Assembly (NCBI GenBank): GCA_029747585.1
Contig: JAPEVF010000672.1
Coordinates: 1-24,963 of the forward strand
Length of the DNA: 24,963 bases
Direction of reading: 5' to 3'
Origin: Pleurotus djamor
Lineage: Eukaryota; Basidiomycota; Agaricomycetes; Agaricales; Pleurotaceae
How positions within the stretch are numbered: the first letter of the stretch is position 1; every line of letters begins with the position of its first letter. Shown one piece after another: positions 1 through 10,732 of the stretch. The notes under the pieces are model-generated. The model did no database searches. It was not told where the DNA came from and worked only from the letters and a program-made list of their open reading frames with translations. The position numbers and the translations under genes were made by a program.

Positions 1-1572
1 ATCCTCGCAACTTGGTGCTGAGAGGTTAGCGAAAAAGCGCCCGATATCTGTGAGTTTAATGAATTCATCATGCCCAACACTGCCGAGCCATAGGCGTTCT
101 CCATGGGTGACACCGCTATCTTCATCTACATCGCTATCCGGGGATTCGTTTGGGGGTTTCGTAACGAAAGATGTTGAACCATGGGCAATGCTGTCGTCGT
201 CGTGGAGAAGCGGGCCACCTCCTTTCCCAAAAGCCAGCCGCTCAACTGGAAAGTCGCCGTGGTCGACAACAACGCCCAGTAATTTTGTTGGGAGGATCTC
301 AAGAGCGCGCACATAACCGTCGGAAGATCCAGATAGAATTGTCGTTTCCTTCGAGTTGGCAAACTGAGGTGGCACAGACAACAGTGTGTCGACTGATTGA
401 GGATGCCTGGGAGAAAGGTTTGGAGGTGAGTGATGTGCCCCAATTGCAGTATCAGGAAACTCTTACCCTGGAACTCTGTCCACGCAATCCCCCCAGCCAG
501 CATTGCGATTGAAAATAGACAAGATTCCGAGTTGTGATCCGACAACGAATTTTGTTCCACTGGTTATGGATACATAACATCAGTCACATGTGAGGCGGAG
601 AGTTACTTCGAAAACTGGATATCAGAACGAGGCAGAACCGGTCACAAGGGAAAGTGATATCATCCAGATTCAGCGTAATTCCGTGAGGGATACTACTCCC
701 CCTTGAGAAAGAAGTAGAAACACGAAAGAAGGCATAGGACTCAAGCAGAGATGTAGTGACTTACCCTTTGATTGAAACTATGGACAGCAACTCGTCTTCT
801 TGATCTTCGGAGTGGGCTAATGGAGTTGTCTTCTTAGACCGTGTATCGATCACAGACAAAGTACCGTCCCCGCTACGATAGCAGTGAGTAAACAACGCCG
901 AGACGATGATGTATATGGAACTGCCCTCCTAAACTCACCTCGTTGCGACAAGTTGCTTTTTGTCTTCTAGCCACAGAAAGTCTGTGATGTAGTCGAAATG
1001 ATGGGTGTACTTTCGAGTAGCATCCTTTGTTCTCGGATCCCAGAGCTATCGAGCAAAAGAGGTGAATGAGTATACACAGTATCCCGAGATATCGGGAAAA
1101 ACGAACCTTAACTACACCGTCGTCATCACCGGTGCAAAACAAATTATTCGAGAGGACCTTGATACGATTCACCGAAGCCCTTTCCTCAGGTGAGACACGA
1201 GAACGACGGATTGTAAGAGAACGCGATTCCCTCACTCGTGTGCTCCAAGTCGTTTGTCAATTATTTTTCCTGAAGAAGTATCAATCGCCCTGGTCAAATT
1301 TAGCTGCGTATTTCTTGCAGCGATCAAAAGTCCATCACCAACGCTATAGCCTTTCCCTTCCCTCCAGCCCATATTTTTTCACCACTTTTATCAATGTCCA
1401 AGCATCGACATGCTTTTTTGAATAGCTGTGTGGACCAAAGTTTGGACGAGTTTCCAGAGTCGTCGTAGGCATACGCGTGAACTTCTCCCGAGACAAGCCC
1501 CGTAAATAGAGCGGGCCTACTATCATGAAAAACAAGGTCAAACGGATGTCCGGGTAGTGCAATGTCAGGCAT
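1..1572 (-). CDS. JIP5: WD40 repeat protein of the JIP5/WDR55 family, C-terminus cut by window edge
   Basis: Spliced minus-strand gene. Exons read by joining frames: 1572-1343, 1289-1236, 1179-1107, 1045-939, 872-765, 559-467 and 406 to the window edge. Introns are 53, 56, 61, 66, 205 and 60 nt, all GT-AG and phase-consistent, giving 357 codons without a stop. The start is the ATG at 1572 (MPDIALPGHPFDLVF), because the upstream in-frame ATG adds residues unlike the family N-terminus. WD-type blades are visible as FTGLVSGEVHAY, CTGDDDGVVKLWDPR, ATSGDGTLSVIDTR and LSGSSDGYVRALE. The acidic stretch SPDSDVDEDSG near the edge also fits the family. JIP5/WDR55 proteins act in the nucleolus in ribosome biogenesis (family knowledge). 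The C-terminal part, normally basic, lies outside the window. Family assignment is firm. The exact edges of the 205-nt intron are the least certain. Confidence 0.9.
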
Positions 1573-2603
1573 TTTAGGAAGGGTTGAACGTTGAAGAAGG
1601 ACGCCAGAAATTACTTTGGTTGCAATTTGGGCGCCAATTTGGGCGCCAAGGTCGATAAACACATGCCCGTGATTCGGATGTCAAACTCTACTTCCCACTT
1701 CAGATAATACTAGGCGGGCTCGAATGACCAGCTTCGTGGGTGATATTGCGCGCAAGCCTGCGTGAGATTGGCCTCATCTTCTTGATGCACGAAAACAATA
1801 CCAACTAGAGACTCCGTCGAGACTCGATACTTGTGAAGATCAAGTAAAGTAAAGATTCTAAGTTCGAACTCCAAGCTTCAGAGTTCGAGCGGTCCATCGT
1901 CCTAGTTGGTACCACCGCCTCGAGCAATCGCCTCCGAGCACCCGCCAGCTGTGACGCTCAATTAAAGCTTGATTGGAGCAATGTTATGATCAAGAAATGA
2001 TACCCCCTCCTTTAAAGTTTCGCGTCTAGACCTGTCGTTTGAGGCACAGCTTCATCCATGTGCCTGTGCTCATCATCTTGACCATCTTGTCATCATCCAT
2101 TCTCGCTTGGCTTTACTACTCCTCACTCATCGGATGCACTACTCGGTATCAGCATCAGAACCTCCAATGATGCGTGGATGCGATATTGATGGATTTTAAA
2201 GCTGACATCGTGCAGTCGAGTTGCGTATGCTCGATCTAACTACGTATGGTGTGTCTTGTTACCAGCCAAACGAAAGGCAATTAGGTACTCACGCAGTTAA
2301 TCAGGCTTTCGCTTCAGAGCGTTCGGGCATCCAAAGGTCATCATGAAACCGCGGTCAGATTTCCCGTTGATCGCGGCGAATAAGTGGAAGGTCTTCATGA
2401 AATACCTTGCCTCCTACGATAAGGTATTAGAGTCAAGATGCAGTGTCATCAAAGGTGCAATACAATTACATTGATGCTTGATGATTCAGTTACAGGTAAT
2501 GTACTAGTACTAAAGGAATGCCTAAATAGATAACGAGATAGCATCGTACAAACAACAATTCCAATATTCAATAAAATAGAGCAAAAAAGGAACACGCAAC
2601 GAA
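1573..2603. other. Intergenic: JIP5 promoter side and IRE1 3' flank
   Basis: About 1 kb between the JIP5 start and the IRE1 stop, both genes reading leftward. No ORF with recognisable content, no tRNA and no obvious repeat. It must hold the IRE1 3' UTR/terminator (nearest 2604) and the JIP5 promoter (nearest 1573). An AT-rich run around 2500-2600 with several AATAAA-like strings on either strand would suit polyadenylation, but no single signal stands out. Confidence 0.5.
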
Positions 2604-5600
2604 TCATGAGTCCGCCAGCTCGAAATACGATCTAAACATGGATTCACTACTCAGACCGGTCTCATCGACCACCGAGTGAACATGGAGAAAGAGGCGGGGA
2701 TAGCGGCGTGTAAAGTATAACAGAAAGCCGTCAGGCATGGGCCCCAAGTGTCGCTTGACATTATCGGGAAGGTCTTGGTAATGGTTTTTCTAGAAGAAGG
2801 GTTAAAATTAGAATGACGGAGAATGAAAAGGCGCGAGACGAACCTTATTCCTCAAAGCACGAAGGAGATCCTGAACTGACCTGCCATCGTATTTTCGGAA
2901 TTTGCCCAGATTTTCTATGAAAAGTTTGTCCAGACGAGCCAACCAATCTAGTCCGACAACGGAGGGGGCATCTTTTTCAAGCGTCAACAACGCAGGCTCC
3001 TTGGGATCTCGACACATAATCTCAAAGCGATCAGAAGCATCTTGGAGAAATGTTAGACGACGACCCGGGTCCCAGAAGAAGGGATGGAGTAGACATGTCG
3101 TTGTGTCCGGTCTGATCAGTGGGATGAGCGGTGCCCGAAACGTAAATGAAATGAAAGGGCGTACCTATTCTTTGCTTCAGGATCAAGCATTTTCTCGATG
3201 AGGTCAACTGCTTCCGCCCCTTCTTCCCCGAAACGTTCCAATCCATCGAGGAATTTCGCATTCTTCATGATGTTGATTTCGCGCTCAAACCGGTCACCGA
3301 ATGGATGAGCACCGCTGGTGAGGGTATAATAATATAAACAGCCGAGGGCGAAGATATCAACGGATTTTGTGAGGCGCGTTGGTTTCCCGTGAGCGTTCGG
3401 AGTAGTGCCACTATACGAGGATGTCGGGGTTGCCACGGAGCCTCGAGAAGACATGGACTGTTCATCTGTTGCGGATTCGTCCAGTCTCACCTCGCCTCGA
3501 AGGATCTCTGGGGCCCGCCAACCAACCGTACCAGCGGCCATCGCACCATGGGCCGTGGGTAGGAAACTCGTCTGGTCAACATCCAGCTTTTTGCACAAGC
3601 CGAAGTCTGAGATAAGCATTCTCCAATTTCCCCCACGGGCATTAGAAGCCTGTCCACCCTTCGCAGCCGAGACAAGAATGTTCTGGGGCTTGATATCTCT
3701 GTGAACAAGTTTCAACGCATGGAGATGTCGGAGTCCACTAGTAATCTGCTTGAGAGCTCGTTTGGGATCGAAAGTCATGGCAATATCGTGCCATTGTTCT
3801 CTGTCAGGAGCTTCGATGATGTCGGCCAATGATGCTGGACATAGCTCGAGGGCGATATACAGAAAACCACCGCTGGCTTCCTGATAATAGTATCGGATGA
3901 CATTCGGGTGGTCGTCGGACTCCTGTAAGATCGAAACTTCACGCGATGCTAGTGTGACGAAATCTATAAGAAGACGCTTGACAGCCACGGCACGCCCTTG
4001 CAGTGAACCTCGGAATACAACCGTGCCATGAGAACCGAAACCTATTGAATGGTAAGGTGAAAAACGAGGCAGATTGAATTGAGCGGGCTTACCAAGAACA
4101 GTATCAGAAACAATGAGAGATGGCCCGTTGGCAGTCCGCGGTTTGGATTGCTCCATTACAATGCCACTACGCCCAGGTGATGGACTTAGGTCCAAAGGTG
4201 CGGGCTTGACCTGATTATCGACGCCATTCTGCATTGGTTCATCCTTTGCGGCATCCGAGGCTGGTTGTGGGGTGCTTTTCTTCTTCTTTCCACGTTTCCT
4301 ACGTACGCCTTTGCGCCGACCAGGCGTAGCTTGCGCAGCATCCTCGTTGTCGTTGTCGTTTTCCCCGTCTCCATCCTTGTCGCTCTCATCGCCATCATCA
4401 AGGTGCTTGAAGCTACTTCTGAGAGGTGATTCGTCGGGCATCTCTGCAGGTTTCAGAACGGGCGATTCCAGAGCATGAGAGAATCCATTTACTGAAACAA
4501 GCGGCGTTGGAGTCTTTGGCTCAATGGGCTCGGCCGGGATGCGCTCCAATGATTGAGAAGCTTCTTTACCGACATCAGAAGAGTTGGTCACTGGTGTAGC
4601 AACTTCGGGGATAGTGCTGGGAGTCTCCGAGAAAGTGGTCTGTTTGACTTGCTTCGGGGTGCGCACGCGCTTTCCCTTGACGAAACAGGCCCAAACGCTC
4701 AGTACACCGATTGCACCGATGAGCAACGTGAATAGGATATCTGCGAAACCGAGACCGAGCCCATCGTTGCCGATGCTAGGGATAGGTGAAGGTCGTAAAC
4801 CAGCTCCATTACCACTCCAAAATCTGCCGCCATTCCATGTCCACCAAGAGGCGGTTGCATTGTTCGCAATGACTTCCGTGGTCTCTTCTGACTGACCGCC
4901 TTCAATGAGTTCAACCTTGACATTAGGATCCTTTCGCGGCTCAGCCTCCACGCCAGGGACACCATCAAGCAGTCGCCGAGCCCGACTAGAGCCAGTTCCT
5001 GTCTCAAGTCTCCGAACGCCCGTCATACACGAAGGGTCCATAGGTCCAGTAGCTTCCGAAGGGTTGAAACATCGCATGCGCTCAAGCCTTTCGCGTTCAC
5101 GCAACTTGCGCAATTTAGTGATCTCGTCGACGTTGATAGGCTCATCTTCATCAGAATATTCCAAAGACGCGCCTCCATCTGGAGCATCCAAGTAGTAACC
5201 GTGTTTCGGGTCGCGCTCCAAGGTGTTGCTTAGACCAAAGGCCACTAAGGGGAACTGCTCCGGGCTCATCGCATATAGACTCCCAGACTCGCCAACTCGA
5301 CCCACAAACGCTGATTCTATGTTTGGCAGGGCGTCCAAAACAGCCTGAGGGAGGCCCTGACCATCAGCGTCGTCTGTTTGAGTTGCTGAGAGAGGGTTTG
5401 ACTGAGCCTTGAGCGACATCAACACATCAGCCAGGCGAGGCCGAGGTTGTAGCAGCGCGAATACGTTCTTAAGGCCATCTTGATGCCGAAGAATATCGAA
5501 AACAGCCACACTGTGGACGCGTTAGTACATGGCCGAATGAGATCAAGAGTATGAGCGCACATAGGTTCGTGTAAAGTGAGACCCCAGATAGCTTTATTGC

Positions 5601-6619
5601 TATCAACATTATCCTTTTGGTTCAAACGTAGCGAGAGTATTTCACCGCTTGGTGTCCCTTGTATGTACTGGTTATCTTTGGGTCGGGTATAAGTAGATTG
5701 TATCGCGTGATCTTGGTTATTTGGACCGTAAGTCGATAATGTAAGTCGTTGTATGGGCGGTGGTCGTTTGTGAGTTGCTGAAGGATTGCGTTCCGAGTGT
5801 ATGGTGATATGGTAGTCTATCCTGCTGGTTACAACAACAATCACAAAACAGCCAGCAATTGAAGAACTTGCCTGTGCGTCCAATGAGAACCTCTGTTGCC
5901 TTCGGTTGCGCTCTACCCTTCTTCCGTCTCCCGTCGTCCGAGTCCAAGTCCTCCAGCTCATCCAAGTCGATCTCGGACTTCTCTAAATTTTCCCAAGGGT
6001 CTGGGTCCCAAGGGCATTCGGCATCTATCGTCCTCACTTTCCCCGTCTCCAGCTCCACAACCAGCAACGAAGTTTCCTTCTTCCCAATAAACATGCGACT
6101 CCCCATGTCCCCTTGGAAAGAGAACGGTGATAAATCCACGAGTTGAGACATTGTGTACGGAAATTGCTGCAGAGGCGCAGAAGCGGAAGGAAGGACGAAT
6201 ATCTCGCCGGTTTGAGGTTCTATAACATACAGCTCCGAAGCAGGTTGATCCGAGTCGAAATCATCGTCCGGGTCTATGTCGTACTTTGGATGTGTCGTAC
6301 GGATGAGAGGTGCCAGCCCTGAAGGTGCGGTACCGTTTGGCGGTAACGACGATGTCATCGACCACACCGTCTGCCCACTCGTGCGGTTGAACGCATGTAG
6401 TTTCCCGTCGACACTCGCGACGAGGACGATATCCAGCAGGTCATAGTCCGCAGCCTTGGATTCGGGGTTCGCGGTAGCTGCTCTTGGGGGTGTGAAATGG
6501 TAGTCCGAGCCCGCGTTTGGCCTGAAGCGGGGGGCGGCGAGGGAGTTGTTTTCTGTGTCTGCAAAGGCAAGGCTTGCACCGAGGAGGGCCATCAAGGACG
6601 GAGGAAGGAGGTAAGCCAT
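2604..6619 (-). CDS. IRE1: IRE1 unfolded-protein-response sensor kinase/endoribonuclease, complete
   Basis: Six exons on the minus strand: 6619-5872, 5816-5561, 5510-4093, 4041-3165, 3111-2844, 2789-2604; 3753 nt, 1250 aa. Introns are 55 (GC-AG), 50, 51, 53 and 54 nt. The product begins with a signal peptide (LLPPSLMALLGASLAFA, about residues 4-20), then the ER lumenal beta-propeller-like sensor (DGKLHAFNRTSGQTVW; IGRT/DYHITIHS across intron 1). A membrane helix lies near 590-612 (FADILFTLLIGAIGVLSVW). A long acidic then basic linker has GRRKGVRRKRGKKKKS at about 732-747. The kinase has glycine loop GFGSHGTVV, VAVK lysine near 829, HRDIKPQN near 921-928, DFG near 953-955 and APE near 984. The C-terminal KEN RNase domain carries RNKKNHYQDLP. 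All kinase and RNase signature residues are present, so it should be active. In fungi IRE1 splices the mRNA of a Hac1/XBP1-type bZIP factor during ER stress (family knowledge). A roughly 40-residue Ser/Thr-rich insertion follows APE. Confidence 0.97.
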
Positions 6620-7100
6620 GGCGGATGCTTGAGCATTGTACGTGGTATTTTGAAAGACGTCTGGGTCCGTCCCATACGAGGCTGTTTGTCTCTGTTAGCA
6701 TCAGGTGGCGATGTCCCTTACTCCCTCCGCTGATCACTGACCATGACGGCATGCATAGAAGCACGACAATACGTCTAAGAAGCTTCTAGCAAGGCTTCAT
6801 CTGAATGTTCGTGGTTCTCATGTTGTAAGGTAGACTGCATCCACAATCCAACGACATCACGTGTCCTCTTCCGCGTTCGTCAAATAAATCGCTCGAAAGC
6901 GACAAAAACTCTGTGGGATATTGAGAAATAAAAGATACAGCTAAAGGGATGCACCAAACGATGGGAAACGTGCTTATATATGTACATGCTAGCTGGAGGC
7001 TTTCCCAAAGAAGATCCCCACCAACAACTAGTTAAAGAAAAGGTGGCAATTTCATAGGCCCATGTTAGGGGGCTCCTATGCGAGACTCCAGCATCCTTTT
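6620..7100. promoter_or_regulatory. IRE1 upstream region with a CACGTG palindrome
   Basis: Sequence upstream of the IRE1 ATG, with no coding signal of its own; the small ORFs here overlap antisense to the IRE1 5' end. A CACGTG palindrome sits at 6858-6863, about 240 nt upstream of the start. On the minus strand it reads GGACACGTGATG. bZIP factors of the Hac1 type can bind ACGTG cores, so feedback regulation is conceivable but unproven. No TATA box is convincing. Confidence 0.3.
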
Positions 7101-7108
7101 GCAAATAA

Positions 7109-7613
7109 CGAAGGAGGGGCCGTATGAATACGGCAGTACCTGATACTGTGAATACGCGATAACATACAATGAAGCATTGATAACGGTCAACACAAGAGAT
7201 GTGTGGCTATTCAATGTACGTGTGCGATGAAAAGGGAGTTGAGCATGTGATATCGCTCTACTAGTTACGATGGGCGTCATCCACATATAAAGTCCATCCA
7301 GGCTTGCATTGCCTAGGGAGAGAGACTATTGGCCTTTCTTGTCTCGTCCAACGATCCATGAATCCAATGTTCACCAACATCAAGTCTTGTGATGGGTCCC
7401 CTCTCAAATTTCCCCGAGCTGCTTGCACTCTGAGACTCGTATTCTGCGATTTCTTCCATTCCAAGGTACTCCGTTTCTCGAGGTACCCACAGCAGAACCC
7501 AAGCAACAACGTCTGTGTCAAGAATTCAGATGGTGATTGCCGAAGTGAGGGGTTAGGAGAAGATAGGAGAAAACCAACGAATGAAGGGCCGTATAAATCA
7601 GTACCTGATACTG
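7109..7613 (+). repeat. Dispersed direct repeat, two diverged copies
   Basis: A unit of about 36-40 bp occurs at 7109-7148 and 7578-7613. Both contain GGGCCGTAT.AAT followed by CAGTACCTGATACTG, the right-hand 15 bases being identical. Copy 1 has a few extra bases (TACGGCAG against TCAG). The copies are 469 bp apart in the same orientation. Nothing coding is recognisable around them, so they look like ends or fragments of an old repeat. Confidence 0.6.
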
Positions 7614-8407
7614 AGTTGCATACACTACTAGCAGAGTACTGGTTAGGGATACGCGTGGCGCGTCACGAGAAAAGTTTCAAAGCTAGCGCTACCTGTACTA
7701 GACAACCTGTAGAATGACNAAAAANGAAAAAAAGAAGAAAGGAGCTCATACTATAACCAAGCTACAAGTTGACTCGTTGACTAGCCAGACCGTAGACGGA
7801 TCAGAAACAACCAGCTTGATACATCTCACTTCATCAATTGATTCTACCTTGAGTCTGCATCATCTATCCCAGACACTCAGTGCTCACCCACACATCACCG
7901 CACTTCAAGATCTAAAGACAATACGGCCCTATGTCTGTTCAGCCAGAGGCGACCGACTCACATTGCAAGCAGGTGCTCGTATCTTAAGCAGATGTACCGA
8001 GTCACAATTTCAAATTCATTTATATAAATTCGTCCTGGGTCATCACAACAGGTGCCCTACTTTGTCTCGGTCGTCCCCGTCTAACACTGAAGTTCATATT
8101 CAGTGTTGAACTTTGAGCCTTTCTGCCTCTTGATATGTACGGGCTTCCCTTGCAGAATTTGCTAATGTATTGAATGGCTTTCTCGGAGTCTATCATGCAC
8201 CTTGGATTTCTGAGGGCGCACTACAAAGTTCAGTGACGTTCTCTGTTGGAATTGCAAACACTTGCGAGCACAAAAGGCTAGTTCCCCTAGCCACCCCTTT
8301 CGTTTCTCCTTTACCATATGTCTTCGCGTTTCGTCTCTTTCATATGATTCTACACTCGCGTGCCACTATCGATGGCTTTATATATTCTCGTAGCTCCCGC
8401 TTTGACA
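7149..8407. other. Unrecognised non-coding sequence with assembly Ns
   Basis: No gene is supported. The reading frames here lack recognisable domains and coding composition. Ns at 7719 and 7725 lie in an A/G-rich run (about 7717-7742) that could be a degraded poly(A) tail of a retroposed element or simply a low-quality homopolymer. The rest is of mixed composition with no clear repeat boundary. Confidence 0.4.
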
Positions 8408-8580
8408 CCTCAGTATCGTTGACCCCGAACGCATACTGAGGTGAGCCGTCTCGTACTTATTTCTATCTATTCTCATACTTACGACATACCTAGAGTTCAC
8501 TATTCTAACAGGTACTTACCATCGCAATACAGTATCGTTGACCCCGAACGCATACTGAGAGTTCACTATTCTAACAGGTT
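8408..8580 (+). repeat. Compound short duplication with hairpin-forming unit
   Basis: Two units are interleaved. The 30-bp unit CAGTATCGTTGACCCCGAAC (first 20 bases) ending in GCATACTGAG occurs identically at 8411-8440 and 8530-8559. The 22-bp unit AGAGTTCACTATTCTAACAG plus GT occurs at 8492-8513 and 8558-8579. The first 30-bp copy is flanked so that CCTCAGTAT (8408-8416) and ATACTGAGG (8433-8441) form a perfect 9-bp stem around a 16-nt loop. The second keeps a 6-bp stem. Read directly from the sequence; function unknown. Confidence 0.8.
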
Positions 8581-8808
8581 ATGGGCCCCGCCCGTTGCTA
8601 AAATTTTCCATCGATTGTCCATTTTTTCGTCGCACATCCTACCCGTCCCGTCCCCATGTCTGCCGTCACCGTCTATTCCGATTCCCTACCCTCGACCGTC
8701 CCAAAGCTTGATTCGACATCAGGAAAAACCCTGACTTGGGAAAAGCCATAAAACTCCACCTGAAGCAGCAAAGGCCACATAAGCCCCAGAAGCCAGTAAC
8801 AGTTAGTA

Positions 8809-9432
8809 TGTTAGGGACGAAACTGGAGGGACAGGGGGAGGCCCCTAAGGACCGTGGGAATGACGTCGGAGCGGAGCATAGCGGAGCTACGCCTCCTAGA
8901 ACAGAACTGAAACGGAGTCTTGGCCTCAACTTATAGGTTGTGCCCTCCGCATCTCTCGCTGGGTGACTCCAATTTAGTAGACACCCCTATAGAGCGGAGG
9001 ACGTCGGAGATAGGGGTCCGACGTCGGAGCAAGAGGAAGAGCGGGGTGATGGGAGTACCAAGNTGAAGACGAGGGAGGATGATGAAGACTGACGAAGTCA
9101 GAGTTGGTGTTGTTGTCGGAGATGGGGCGGAGCCGACGTCGGAGCGTGTCCCTAGTGACTAGCACTCTGCGGAGAAGGGAGGATTGCAGAACATTAATAT
9201 TAGAGCTGAAGAACAAGGTACTGAAGTACTACACTTATATACTACCTATGAGGAAACCATGAGGTATCAATGAGGCGGAACGAAGTATAGTACTGGAGGT
9301 CAACCCAGAGTAGACCGAGTAAATAGGATAAATAGGAGATAGGGGCGGAGCTCCGAAGCGGAGATGGAGGAGATCCAACGCTCCTAAATACCCTAGAATG
9401 GTCAGGGGTATGGGCTTGACCAGACCATGACA
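8809..9432 (-). mobile_element. Solo LTR, minus orientation (family shared with 18980-19601)
   Basis: A 624-bp block that is the reverse complement of 18980-19601 with only about nine substitutions, an extra base and an N at 9063. On the minus strand it begins TGTCATGGTC and ends CCCTAACA, the TG...CA ends typical of LTRs. It contains a TATA-like TATATAAG on the minus strand near 9235. Orientation is taken from that box. No 5-bp target duplication is seen (TAGTA left, CTGAA right). No primer-binding site or polypurine tract adjoins it, so it looks like a solo or recombined LTR. Confidence 0.85.
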
Positions 9433-9680
9433 CTGAAAGAGTGTGAACAGCAGTAGAATACCAGCTAAACATGTATGAACATCTATGGGAGCAATGGAGA
9501 CACCAACAGACCAAAGCAGATATGAATGGTGGGGGTGAATCATGATTGAAACCAAGGGTATTTCAGAATTCACAAAAGTAAATCCAACTTTGCTCAATAA
9601 CTAGATATGCTCCAAGTGTCCTGCTTTTACTCAGATGCTTAGAATTCAGAGATCTAGTGTTTCACAAATTTTGATATTTT
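9433..9680. other. Non-coding spacer between LTR and motif array
   Basis: No coding signal or recognisable repeat. The first GTCA-type motif of the following array starts at 9681. Confidence 0.4.
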
Positions 9681-10566
9681 CCCACGGTCAATATTTTGTT
9701 CCCAGAGTCAATAATGACCCTGAATGGCCCAAGTTTCATTGGAAATTTGGCTTTTCCCACAATTTGATCTAAGTTCCCACAGTCACAATACAGTTCTCAC
9801 AGTCAATACTGAATACATTGACCGAGTTTTTTGAATTCTACACAGCTGGGGTAAGGATTTGGGGAAAGATGGCCAATACTAATTGCTAAAGGGCAAAGCA
9901 AGGGTTTTGTTACGCATTTTGGGCGCTTCTCGCTTTCCCACGGTCAATGTTTTATTCCCACGGTCAGTTGGAAAACTTTCCCACGATAACAAATATTTTC
10001 TCACGGTCAGTCAAACTTTCCCACGCTTTTGAAAGGTAGCGGTTACATCCCATTACACTTCTGAGAAAGTTCCCACGGTAAGTATATTTTTCTCACGGTC
10101 AATGTGACTGCTATTGATTCCTACAATTTTGAAACTTTCCCACGGTCAGTAAAATTTTCTCACGCTTCCCACGGTCACAATATTGTTCCCACAGTCAATA
10201 TATGACCCTGCAAATTTAAACCATCCAAATCCAGGCCTATCTGCGCTTTTTTAAAATATTTTCCCACAGTCAACAGAGGATTGTCACACAGTCAGTAGCA
10301 GCAAAAGGGGGGCTACCCACCGCTCTTTTTGAAAAAATTTCCCACAGTCATAAAATATATCCCACAGTCAGTATTGCAATGATTCCCACAGTCAATATCC
10401 AATTCTCATCATTAGAGCAAGGACAAGCACCCATTGGTTGCGCTTTTTTCCGGAAAACTCTCACGGTCAGCTGATCATGCACAATCTTATCTAGAAAGAT
10501 AATCAGACCCCAAAGCTGGCCCGGGCGCTTCAGGGCGCTTTTTTGCTTAGGNAGTATTCCCACGGA
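9681..10566 (+). repeat. Directional array of about 20 degenerate YCCCACRGTCA motifs
   Basis: At least 20 copies of a short motif, consensus TTYCCACRGTCAATAT, all in the same orientation. Clear starts include 9681, 9701, 9776, 9796, 9936, 9956, 10072, 10092, 10139, 10168, 10188, 10262, 10341, 10361, 10384 and 10459. Truncated forms such as CCCACAATTTGA (9756) and CCCACGCTTTT (10019) also occur. Spacing is often 20 bp (9681/9701, 9776/9796, 9936/9956, 10072/10092, 10168/10188, 10341/10361) and larger between clusters. A second element, GCGCTTTTTT or close variants, recurs between clusters (for example near 10230, 10320, 10440, 10535). No protein is encoded. It directly precedes a KDZ transposase remnant, so it may be a subterminal transposase-binding region, but that is inference. 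Confidence 0.85.
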
Positions 10567-10732
10567 AATGCAGCAATAATAATAATAACTGGAATTCCTT
10601 TTTGGGATAGCAGCAATGCTAGCAGACGTCCCAGCCTGTTTTCCATAATGCATTATCAGGGTATAGGCACTAACAGGCAGTCGTAATACAACACCAACAG
10701 GGCTACAACCCGGTCGTAATCTAATATTTCTA

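Noticed and set aside
126..560. A separate 144-aa minus-strand gene.
   Set aside because: It reads through an intron of JIP5 and is out of the family frame on both sides.
1855..1935. Possible tRNA gene because of GTTCGAA-like B-box strings.
   Set aside because: No A-box at the right distance and no acceptor or anticodon stems could be folded.
4186..4895. Several long plus- and minus-strand ORFs overlapping IRE1.
   Set aside because: They are shadows of the IRE1 coding frame in low-complexity acidic and basic linker sequence.
9681..10566. CRISPR-like array.
   Set aside because: Repeats are only 10-12 bp and degenerate, spacing is irregular, and the context is a eukaryotic nuclear genome.
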